DNA of 64,000 nucleotides from Acanthopleura granulata (Eukaryota; Mollusca; Polyplacophora; Chitonida; Chitonidae). Shown here in pieces: positions 46,178 to 58,100 of the stretch. Positions within the stretch are counted from its first letter, which is position 1. Every line of letters starts with the position of its first letter. The position numbers were made by a program, and so were the translations under genes. The notes under the pieces are model-generated. The model did no database searches. It was given only the letters and a program-made list of their open reading frames with translations, and was not told the origin of the DNA. The stretch is taken from assembly GCA_016165875.1 (NCBI GenBank), contig JABBOT010000002.1, positions 33,941,868 through 34,005,867 on the forward strand, given 5' to 3'.

Positions 46178-49100
46178 GTATAGTACTGTTGGCAGTGTAA
46201 GAATGGTGGAGTGTCAAGTTGTGAAACAACGGAAGTAGTAAACTCAGTGGATTCGGAAAGAAGAGATACTTAGCTAATCATGCTAACATACTTGCTAAAT
46301 TTGTGCTAATAAACATTGATTTTAGTACATTTATCTTGACCGGACGGGAGTTCATTGGCAACTCGACGCGAAGACCACGGTCTTGAAAACAGGGGAGACA
46401 ATCGACTCCTTGATCAACAGGAAACTAGTTTACTACAGTGTAATCAATTAGATACATGTATTTACTGGCATGTATTTTCCTTCCCATACTTTGATCTGCA
46501 TTTATTTTTCATATCTATAACAATATAATCACCTCAACTTCAAAAATTTAAAATGAAACAGAAAGTAAATTTCATCACTTTTCCATCTCTCTTATGTTAT
46601 TTTACTTTTTTGGCTTTTGTTTTTTCTTTTCATATTTCTTTTTTTTTTACAAATATGTGGGTTGATAACAGTTCCTGTTTAAATTTACCTTTTATCTATT
46701 TTTATCAATTACATACATGTATATACTGCCCACTTTTCAGTCCCATAATTTGATTTGCATTTATTTTGAATATTTATAAGCATGGGTTTACCATCCGGCA
46801 TTTCTATTCATTCCCATACCTTGATTTGCATTTATCTTAAATGTAGGTTTTTGAAATTTTGTGATAAAATTTGTGAAATAATCTCTGTAGATCTTCAAAT
46901 ATGCATATTTTTTTTACCAGCTAAACTGATGGTTTATTGTATTAAATTTACTTAGCCTCATTTAATTGCATACTGATTCACCATTATTTACATTCCATAT
47001 TTGTATGTATATAATATATGTCCTTCAGTTTTCTACATGACCATTCGTCTGATGAACAATCAACTCATACTTGCCTGGTTTTCAGGATGTACATGCTGAC
47101 TGTCAAGTATCAAAATAAATGTGCAAATTAGGCAATGATGATGTAGTAAGTCTGTGAACACCTGGGAAAGGTCTAAACAATAAACCATCTGTAAAATGAA
47201 TGTTTTGTGGGCATGTAATAAGTACTGTTAATTGCTAAAGTAAATTCATATTTAATTGTAATAACAAAATATAAGATGCAAAACAAATACATGCAAATGA
47301 CATTATCGTCTATGATTTATTGACAGGATCATCCAAACATCTGAGTATATTTTTTTGAAAATTATGGCCAAAATTATAGCAAGGAACAATAAACTAGTAG
47401 CATTTCATTCAGATCCATCTGAAATCCATTTTATGATGTTTAACATTCCTAATTTCTCTCCTTACGTACAGCAGGCTTTATATATAAAAAAATTTATATA
47501 TATTTAAAATATATATAAATAATAAATAAATAAAATCATTGATTGTGAAGAGAAATTATCGAGTTAATTTCAAAAAAGTTTCTTAATTTGACAATTATCT
47601 TCATGCTCTTCATTTAACGAATCTTTATATATTCACAGTTATGGAATCCTCATTCACTTTCTGTCATTTTACAAATACTGGAAACACAACAGTTTTTGCT
47701 GTTGTCATGGATTGACATTGGAAAGACTGCATTTTCTTTTGAAAACAAGTTCTGAAAATATTGCACTTTTGTGTCCACGAAAAGTGCATATATAATATGA
47801 CATGGTCATTGCAGTGTTTTTATTGGGTATGAAATCCATAAGATCTGTGTATTGTATCCATAGTCATTTACAATCAGTATGTGATCATTCGATGGTTTCA
47901 CAACAGCACTGAATGCTCCAGACAAGTTGTTAAAAGTACAACTTAAATATATCTGAAGCGATTCAGTCTTGTAAGTTGCATCCTGCATTTTAAAGGAAAC
48001 AATCCTGAACGTCTTGAAATTTGGTGCCATACAAGTGGTTGATGGATGCATAGGACATCACACTAAAGAATTCCTTTTGATACATGATGGCACACCTGAC
48101 CATTTTTGTAAGTGGAGGAATACAATTCATATATAGAGGGAAAAATAAAGTGTAGAATTATTCAGTCCAAATAAGCATGAATATAATCTCACCCTACACT
48201 TTTGTATGTGTTCAATTTGAGATAATTACATGAAACATAAACACAAATAAGGGGTATTTTAATAACATTCGCAGGAGGCCAGCTTAAGTTTGTATGTATA
48301 TGAAGACAGTTATAAATACTGAGGGCTGGTAAAATACACAAAATCAATTTCAGCAGCTGAAAAGGACGGTTGAAACAAAATTCAGTTGTATGGAAGACTC
48401 AGTTCACTTCTAAGGTCAGTGGTAAGTATGTGGAAAAATTAACTTTTGTATATATGAGCCCTTAATTTATGATGTGGTCGTTAATGACTATACTATCACA
48501 TCCCGCCACCACACTGCGCGCAGCGATTTAAAGTGAGATTCTACCCCTTTCAGAGTCACTTTTGAACATGCAAAACTTTCCAACAAGGCAGTTTACATTC
48601 TTGTTCAAATGCAGGAACCCATGAAATGTTAAAGCTCATGACACCTCAGACTGCGCATGATCGTGGGTTTCTCCAGCTCTGCCCAATTTCCTCCCACATC
48701 GTATTTCAAGTGAAATATACTTGAGTGCAGCCTGAAACACCAATCAAATAATTAAGTTAATTTGAATACCTGTCACAGTAATGCCAAATTTATTGCAGAA
48801 CAAGTAAAATAAGAACACAAGCTAGTAAATGAACAAATGCAAAACATCATGCGTGTGTATATTCATGATTTTACAGAGCCGTTAATGGGACATGGCATTT
48901 TTTTTTTTTTTTCAACTGTGCATTTTTTTGTGGAGAGGGGGTGGTTGTGAGTTTTTCTCTTTTTTAAGCAGGTAAAAAAAAATCCCACAAAAAGATATTG
49001 TGTTGCAGTTTTTCTTTTCAGTGGAAAAGAAAAAAAACTCGCTGAAAAAGGTCTGGGGCCCCTGGATAATAAACCAATTGGAATACGGTTTGCTTCGCAC

Positions 49101-52100
49101 TTTTGTTCAAACCCTCATGTTTGACATTATCATTGGCTGATTATCTTGGGCCATGACATAACATTGCGAGCTCCAAGATAACTAGCCAGTCATTTGGCTG
49201 CAGGTAGATGTATTCTGATTGGCTGATTATCTCGGGCAGTATTATCTTTTTTTTTTTCTTTGTCTTCTTATAAAAAAGAAAATCTCACACCGATCTTTTT
49301 TTCAGGCATTTTTTGTTGCACCTGCTTAAAAAAAAAAGAAAAACCTACTGCAAAAGTGGAAAAAATAACAGACATACAGTTTAAAAAAAACGAAAACTCA
49401 CATCCTTTCTGCGACTCCATATGGTTTTGTTTGGATGAAATAAGTTTTAAAATCTACACAGATTTTGGTGCCGATACACAAGTCCATAAACACACCATAA
49501 ACTCCCCTATATATAGATGTGGTATAAAGAGAATGCCCAGTACTTTCAGGTATGCAATATTTTCTATTATTTTTTAACAACAGATAAATAGGAATTTTTA
49601 TTTTTATTTTCTAATTAGTATATTTTTCAAAACTGACCTAAGCAAAACTAATTCCAAATGTGTAAATACATAAACCAGACCAAACCAAACATGAACAGAC
49701 ATCAGGGACTAACTTAGGAAAATCAAAACTTTGCAAGTTATTATTTGCCTGAGTTTTTAGCAACACATTTAAAGCAGATTTAGTTGTGCATGGCATAAAC
49801 TATACTAAGGTTGGCATAAAATTTACAAAATCACACAGCAGTGCATTACTATAAAATAACCAAAAAAATGGATCAAGCCATTAATTCTCAAATAATGTGA
49901 GCTGCATATATATCTCCTGTATCTCATTGGATTCTCGTTTTTATCTGTAATAGCAACTTTGAAGAATGTTTATTAGTTTGCCAAAAATGTTTGTCTGACG
50001 TATGCTACTTCTTGTAGAGGCCTCTTCAAAAGCTACATTGTGGTGTACTGTCGTGGGAGGGGCATAAACTTTGGTGCATCGAAACGCAATGTTGACAAAT
50101 CCAAGTATGTGACAAGGAAACCGTCCTTGTCTAAAACACGACATGCAACATTATCGCCGTACACATTATATAAGAATGAGCTAAACTTTGTTAAGTTCAG
50201 ATCACTAAGTGGCAATATATGAGGCATACAAAATAGACATGTATAAGGTGGCAGTACAAGAATTTACACAGGAGTAGTAAAATGGCTTAATTTATTATGC
50301 CATACTCAAGAATATTTCACTTATACGACGACGGCCAGCATTATGGTGGAGACTGGCTTTAGATAATTTTGACAAATATGATTCACCTCATATTTTCCGC
50401 TATATGTGATATTTTCATCAGATCATAAAATTTTTCCAAAGTTGACAGCTATCATATTTAGGCTTCATAAGTTACATAACCTGTCTATTTTATCAATATT
50501 CCTCCGTCTACCTGTCTCAGTGGGTAAGTGATGATTTGAGGTTCTAAATTTCGTCAAAAGTTTTCTCAGCTTAAAGGTTAGAGAAATGGGATATCTTTCT
50601 GGTGGTTATCTTTGCACAGAGAGTAAACGACTGCTTTAGGGACGCAGTTATCTGAGCCTTCCAGGTTTGAATGTACTGATCAATTAATCTTTGTGTAACA
50701 GCATATTTAATATTACAGAAATTTTCAAGTTCTGTTGTAGCCAAACATCATTCATGCCTAAATTTTGGAAAATATCTCCATGCTATCCATTGGTGTTAGA
50801 TAGTATCTGATACCCCCCTGATACCCCCCGTTCTTACAATTGGCATACTTGTTGTTTTACATATGGGGTAATTTATTTGGCACATAAACAAAGGGCCCTT
50901 GGGGAGACATGCGACTACCATTCACAAAATGTATCAGAAGCTACTTGTCTCAATGTCGTCTCGATACCAGACATATTAATCTGCTGTCAAAACAAAGCTT
51001 GAATCCTGCTGTGTTTCTTTGTACATTGAACACTTTGAAGGGTCCAAGTTGTGCCTCCTTCTGTTTTACCTTCATGGTGAAACAAACTTCTGTCTTCTTA
51101 CAATAAGCTGAATTGGCTATTCAGCTGTGTCGAGAGATCACGCTGGTTTGGACGAGACATGGTGGGCGTTTCCGTGAACTAACATGATTTCACGGAGGTT
51201 AACAGTTGGGCACATCTTTAAGTGATAGTTCCCGAGAGTCCCCACTCTATCTCATCCAAAATCAATATGATCTCTCGACGTTAGTCCGAGATTGCTCATA
51301 CATTAAAATTTGCATTAGAAATGACATGGTTACGAGCAACGCTGAACTTTCCATGTCTGAGACCTGCCCCATACTTTACTCTGCGGCAATGCTGTTTGAC
51401 TTTAAGACCTGCCTTCCACGTTCAAGAAACGTGCCTAACATGAGTCTAAAACTGTGGTAAAACTACTCTCTGGAAACCTTAATGACTACATACTATTCTG
51501 TTTAGCCTGTCTAAATTATTCCGGTCTATGCCCTCCTAAAGCAAATCCAAAACGACTCTCTCTGGATTGGTTTAAAGCAGTCTCGACAGCGTAATGACAG
51601 TGGACAGTTTTCCAGCAGTTATCACTTGAGGATACCAGTCTCAGGCTATAAATCTGACTTAAGTAGGCTAAATAACATGTTATGTAGCTATATATGTTTC
51701 CAGGGAGGGTTTTATAACAGTTTATACCCATATTAGGCTTGTTTGTTGGGAGTAGAGGACGGGTCTGAAAGTCACACTGCATTGCTGCACAGTTGAGCAC
51801 AGGTCTAAGACGTGAAATTTGAGCATCTGCATCATTTCTAATGCAAATTTCAATCTCTGAGTAACCTCGGACTATTGAGACAACTGCAATGCCGACTTGG
51901 TTTACAACAGAATGATCCAAGGTTGACAGGCGCATTGTGCTGATGTTTCGCTGTTTTCAAGCTATTTACAATGTAACATCTGCTTTTCCATAGATCATTT
52001 GCTTTTACTTAAGCATATATCCAGGGAAAAAAGAACAAACTGGAGTAAATAAAGCTAAAAACAGCCAAAGGCTAGTACCGATGTGCTTACCCTAATGTTA

Positions 52101-55100
52101 AAAGATTGACCATGCTTGTTTGCTTATGTGCCTTTGGAAATTGAGGCTGCCTTGCAGCCCTGTTGAAGGTTGGGAAGTAGCTTTAAAAACTGACTTGGCA
52201 TTTCTTAGCTCCACGAGTGACGCTGATGCCAGATGTAACAGTACTACTGTTCCAAGCAGCCTGATCACTTTCACTCACTCCAGGTATGGTTCACAATGAG
52301 TTTGTAGTTCCATATCAATGATCATACAGTTTAAAATAAAATTTTGACCTAGTATAGATTTATACATTGATTAACAGATAAATCATATCTGCATACAACT
52401 GTGCCTTCACTTTTTTGTTCTGATCACGAAGTAGAATAAATCTTTGTTATTTGTGCTTTGATGGTGGTGTTTTCGCTTCTGTGTAATTCTGCCATGTTTG
52501 CACTCGAAATTTCTCGCATTTATAAACTCCCTGTTACTTGAAGTGGTGACATCATTGCACATCCAGAAAGATGGTGGTGATAGGAATAGAGGCAGGAAAT
52601 GGCGATCAGCAAGACAAAGTGAAGGCATCTTGTGTGCCAAAACCGTTTGATTTGATATATATGTAACCATGATTTGATATATATGTAACCATGAACTATC
52701 ATAAACAAGTTTACAGGTGCATGTTCCATTAATCTTAAATTTCATAAGTTCATGTCTTCAACACTTCTTGATCTGCCTGGATCTACATCACAGTCACAGT
52801 ATCTCATGATTTCTTTTATCATTTCTATCATAAGTCAAAAATTGGTTACCATTAAAACTCAATTTGTAACCATGTCAGGGATGGGCGATAGGTTAGCTCG
52901 CGATGCTAGGCAGAAGGCAGGGAGAACTATGCACACATACGCCATGGATAGGCTTGGAGAAGAATTTCTATTTTGTGACCAGCTGGATGAGTAGACCATG
53001 AACCTGTCTAACCACAACTGCCCAGCACACGTTAGGGCAGGGCTTTTATAGTCCCAGGCTGGACCTCACAGAAGGCAAATAATTACCCAGCAGTGAGAGT
53101 CCCAGTCAGCACAAGGCTTATGTAACCAAGCTGGTTAGTTGTCATCTGGGGGAGACTAGCTTGGTGTAGTAAAAACCACAACAACATGGTATAGTTGAAG
53201 GCTGTCCTTTATATTGACCCCCATCTGGCTGTGTTACATGGTACCATACTGACTGGGATGTCTCTGGGTGTGGTGTCTCCCTGTGTGTCTCACTAGAGCT
53301 TCATTAGGGCTGGACTTTTATAGCCCCAGTGTGGACCTCACAGAGGACAGACCCTGCCCTAATGACCATTCAAGATTTGCACACCAACCAGAGCCCAGTT
53401 GTGTTTTCTACATACATAATCTCTTTAAATATTTCTTTTCCTAAACATGACATCTCAATCAATTTAACAGTATCATTTAGATTTCATAGTGGCACATTAC
53501 TATGTGAAAGATGAAGTTTATACTGTAAGTGGTACTTTAAGTTTTAAGCCTTTCAATATGAAATTTCTGCTACAGAAGATAAAACTTTTTTGCATTTTTG
53601 CTATATTCCATTACGTCACAACAACTTCCTACATTTAATTATTTCTAAATAAAACTACGAAACTAGACAAATCTACTGATACTACATGCATATTACACAA
53701 ATGAATACTAAGATTAGTAATTCTGAATTAAAGTTAGCCCCCTGACACACATACTGTATCTACTTAGTAATCTATACCTAGACTGACTCTACTACACTTA
53801 ACTAGGATTTGTGTTTTTATAACATCAAAATTACTGCATTTACTGAGACTATAATGCATACATCTAACGACTTTTAACAGTTACTAAATCGTCCAGGTAT
53901 ACTCTGTAAGCATGTTCAATATAAAGAATCTACTATATCTACTTTTCTGTCAACACAACAGTTACTGCCTCAGAAACAACTCGGTCATATTTAATTCTAT
54001 TTTAAATTTATCATAACTTCGCAAATACTTAACAAGCTATAATCTAACAGTTACCATGTTAAAGTACACGATAATGTACTTGAACGTTATAAACTAGTTC
54101 TGAATTTTATCGTCAAAGTCATGAAACTTAACACACCAATCTGGCAAAGAGAAACTACAGGAAACTACAACATCCTAACATACAGCCTTACTACTCACAT
54201 ATTGTAGTAGGGACTGGTATGTGTGTATTTGTTGTGAAGCATCCATTTATGAGTTATTTGTCCATAGCAACCAGTTGTACACAGGTTAGAACAAAATAAC
54301 ATCATTTAAAACCTAGTGTTCTTCAGCCGATGGTCACAGATCTGTTGGACCCATGATTTAATGTCACTAGTCACTGTGGCTCAGCACTGCTCGGCTCATT
54401 GAAACACGTTGTACACCTTTATGTTCACCTCTGAATATGGGTCTTGTGAAGAGTGCTCCTGTAATGTTTGCCTGTGGATGGAAACGATAATGTGACATTA
54501 AATTTCGGCTTTAGGGCCATGGGACGGTTGATGTGACATCACTGGTGAACCACATCATCAATGTGGTTCTTAAAATCCACCATACAGGCAAAACATTTGA
54601 CTGTGGTAATTGAGGTGGTAAAAAAATCTAAAAAATTCACTGAAGGTACTGTCAGATGCAGTTTTTAAGGGCCTTTTCACTCACCCTAAGTTCATTTTTA
54701 CGAGGTCTTTCCCTTTAATGTAAAGTGGCTGCCACTCCAATTATTATTCTGTCGGGAATTTGAGGCTGCCATGACCGAGTGGAATTTACATGGACTGTGT
54801 GTCTGTGCCTGAAAGCTAAGGGCCACAGTTGACACCTGTTTTGGTGTGCAGACAGGTTTGGACTGCTTGTCTGTGGCTGGGTTGAAAGCTAAGAGCCACA
54901 GCTGACACCTGTTTTGGTGTGCAGACAGGTTTGGACTGTGTGTCTGTGGCTGGGCTGAAAGCTAAGAGCCACAGCTGACACCTGTTTTGGTGTGCAGACA
55001 GGTTTGGAGTGAAAGAGTGTAAGGTTTAACATTGGTTGCCACTGTGGCTATGATACAACTCCAGCCCAGTTTTGAGAGAGGGATAGAAATAGCCACCTGT

Positions 55101-58100
55101 GAATACAAAATAAATGTATAGCATCTAATAGAAACCATATTTTTAGATGATACTTGTAAATGTAGTTTTGATCAATAATGATGGAGATAAATGTTACGAT
55201 AATTGAAAGGCCAGTTGACTGTTTGTCTTTACTGCCCCCATGCTCTCCCCCGCCCCCCCACACACAAACACACACCCCACCCCCTAAAAAAAAAAAAAAA
55301 AAATATTCCACTGTCTTCGGATCAGCAGACCGCTGTTAATCTGTCTCTGGCTGTCCCTTACACAGACCAGATGAAATCAGTATGGGAGATGTAGCCTACA
55401 TGTAGGCATGAAGTAAGAAATTTAGGAATGAGATATTCTATGAAGTACAACTGTATGGTCCTAGAAATTAACAATGAATGCATAGAAAGAAGTAGCAGTA
55501 TAACAAGCATGTTTTGACAAATCCTGGGAAATTCTGGAAATAAGCTTAGGAAGTTTCTGGCCGCCAGAATATTAACTTGGCTCGTTATCTTTGAGACAGA
55601 CCCTAAAACTGGGTTCTCAGGTAGAACGAGAATGAAAACTGGATTAGACGGGCTCAACTGCATATAAGAGGCTGTAACAGAGAAATACTGTATAGGTTAT
55701 CCAGAAACATATATGTCATATGAAGAATTACTGTCTTAAGAAATAGACTTAAAGCAGACCTAAATACCAGATTGTCAGACAGAATGAGTATTAAAGAAGA
55801 CTGAATTAGAGGGATCCAGAACTATATTTGTCAGGTTAAGAATTACCGTCTGAAGAAATAGACATGAAATTAAAGTAAGTAGTGACGTGTATGTCCTTTT
55901 AGTCTTTTTGAATTAATGTTCTCCAGTCACTATCAAAAACCTGAACTGTCTTGTGTTTCCACCTTGTTCTCGCCACGATATGGCTGAGATATTGTCGATG
56001 TGGCTTTAAGCCATAATCATTCATCATTCATTCTTTTTGAGTTATGTATGTCCATGTATCGCTTTCTGTGTTACTTAGTTACTCCTCTCACATCCCTTTT
56101 TCATACTCATGGCTGATCTGGTCTGTCATGCTTGTCTTTAGGCTTTCCCCTACGTTTGGAAGTAGTTTGCACACATCCCTCATTAATGTTGAGAGCACAT
56201 GTGTTTTTTGTCAACACTAGTGTCAGTTTAATTTTGCCTCATCCTTTTTTATTATATCCCATGGATCAGATGGAAGGGAAGGGTTGAATAGGTATGGTTG
56301 GTGTGAAGATGCAATTTCAGAAAATATTTTCAGTAAAAATTCACACCCAAGCAAGTGTGGTGGCTGTGTTAGGTTATGAATAAAGCAGAGACGAAACAAA
56401 TACAGACCAAACGGACTTAACCAAACTATTACAAGTTTGGTTATGTCTTCAGTTTGTGGCAGGATGTGATCTTAATATTAATCTTGAATTTTTTTTTATT
56501 ATAGAAGACCCTGGTGATGTACAGGTAACTGCTAAAAAGAGTTTAAAGTTCAACACACCAAAGACTAAGGGTAAAACTGGATGTGATGAGTTGAACTCCA
56601 GCCGGTTGCTGACGCCACTGGATAGCCCAAGTGATGCCCGAGTAGACAAAGGATTGAAGAATGGCAAGCGGAAGGCTGGAGACATTGAGGAGCAAGGGAG
56701 TGAACTCTTCCTGCCTCTGTCTGATAGTGAGCCAGAGGAAGATCCTTTGCCTGATATTGGTAAGAGAGAAAGAGACAGCTGAAAATGGCACAGTGTGCTA
56801 ATTATATTTGAATAAATGTGAGCCAGATGTGTATAAACATATTTAATTGATGCCAAGCAGTGCACCCACCCTTGTTAAATGCAATGACTTGGTCTGTTCC
56901 TAAAGTGAATTTTAACAACATATGCTCAACAATTGGTAAATAAAACAGATTTCCATAATAATGCACATAGATATCTGTATCCAGTTGACTGGATTGTCTC
57001 TGTTTTGATGTCATCAAGGTCATCCTTTTCAGCTGTGTATGCAAAGAAGCTCCCTGACTTGAAATTCTTATTAACACTATCTGCATGTACTATATGTATT
57101 AACCTAATGATAATGCATGTAGATTTAATTAAATTTAACAAGCTAAGGTTCAGATAAATATGGGCTTCACTGACAGTGTTATATCAGAAAATATTTATGG
57201 GTAGGAACAAATTGATTTGTAGAGCCAGCCAGAAAGAAAGCAAGGCTTAATGGCCTGTCCTCCAAGAAACCTGTGATAAATGACACCACTGACATCGTTT
57301 GGCCGGAAGATGACTTTGAGATTACACCTCCTCCCTCACCAGAAATCTCCAAAAAAGCCCAGAAGAGTGACCGAAATAAGTTCCAGAGCTGGTATTTGGA
57401 TGGACTGGAGTCAAACAGCGTTGATTGTAAGTCATGTGTTGAATAAATTGATGATTAGATTATTAGGGAGGAACTAGCAAAATTGCAGTAAGATTTTTAT
57501 TTCGAATTATGAAACATTGATGCTATATATATATATATATATATATATAGTAGATGTAAGGAATGACTTTGGGTGTACAAATTTTTAAATGCTCTACAGT
57601 ATAAGCGATTTGAAACACTTAGAGACTAAAGTCCATTGGGTCTAAACCTTTCTGTGTCTGGTCCCACACTTGGATAAATCGTTTTATATAGGCCTTTCAA
57701 CAACCTATGGATGGACACGGGTTTCCCCAAGGATCTGTCCATTTTCCTCCCATCACAATACTGGCTGCCATCTCAGGTATTCTTGAATACGGCGCAAAAC
57801 ACTGATCAAATAAATACTTGTAAATGTGAGACATTTAATTTTTGTTGTTTCAGATGTAGACAATCGTCAGCGAGTGCAAAGTAGGATTCCCCAGGTTGAC
57901 TTTGTCAGCACTACAGGCACTGAGGGAAGGCGGGTGTACATGATTGTCCAGGATGAGTTGGACCTGGAGAAAAAGGTCAGCACATTGATAGCAGACATCT
58001 GAAGGGTATGTGGTCAGTGAAAGGAAAGTTTCAGTAAGGGGATGTTTTTCTGATGTTGTGACAGTGTAATGTAGGCTGCAACATTATTAGATCTTCAAAT

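Larger units (their letters stand above)
46178..56504 (+). other. Large first intron of CHTF18
   Basis: 10.3 kb of AT-rich sequence between two phase-1 splice sites. No conserved exon seen. It is filled with repeats: a fold-back at 48921-49360, SINE fragments at 48655-48760 and 50289-50356, a long inverted repeat at 51255-51903, a 22-bp duplication at 52649-52692, duplicated TATA-like motifs at 53028-53070 and 53300-53350, a three-copy tandem repeat at 54798-55009, a C/A-rich tract at about 55250-55305, a degenerate tandem pair at 55594-55871 and another SINE-type tail at 55970-56035. Nearly all other introns of this gene are under 1 kb. Confidence 0.7.

Noticed and set aside
51516..51935. 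139-codon minus-strand frame
   Set aside because: It lies inside the long inverted repeat; similarity between its peptide and the plus-strand frame at 51206-51460 only reflects the repeated DNA.
52752..52994. 80-codon plus-strand frame ending in [24 protein letters not shown]
   Set aside because: The last 40 residues look protein-like, but there is no family match I can name and the region is repeat-associated.
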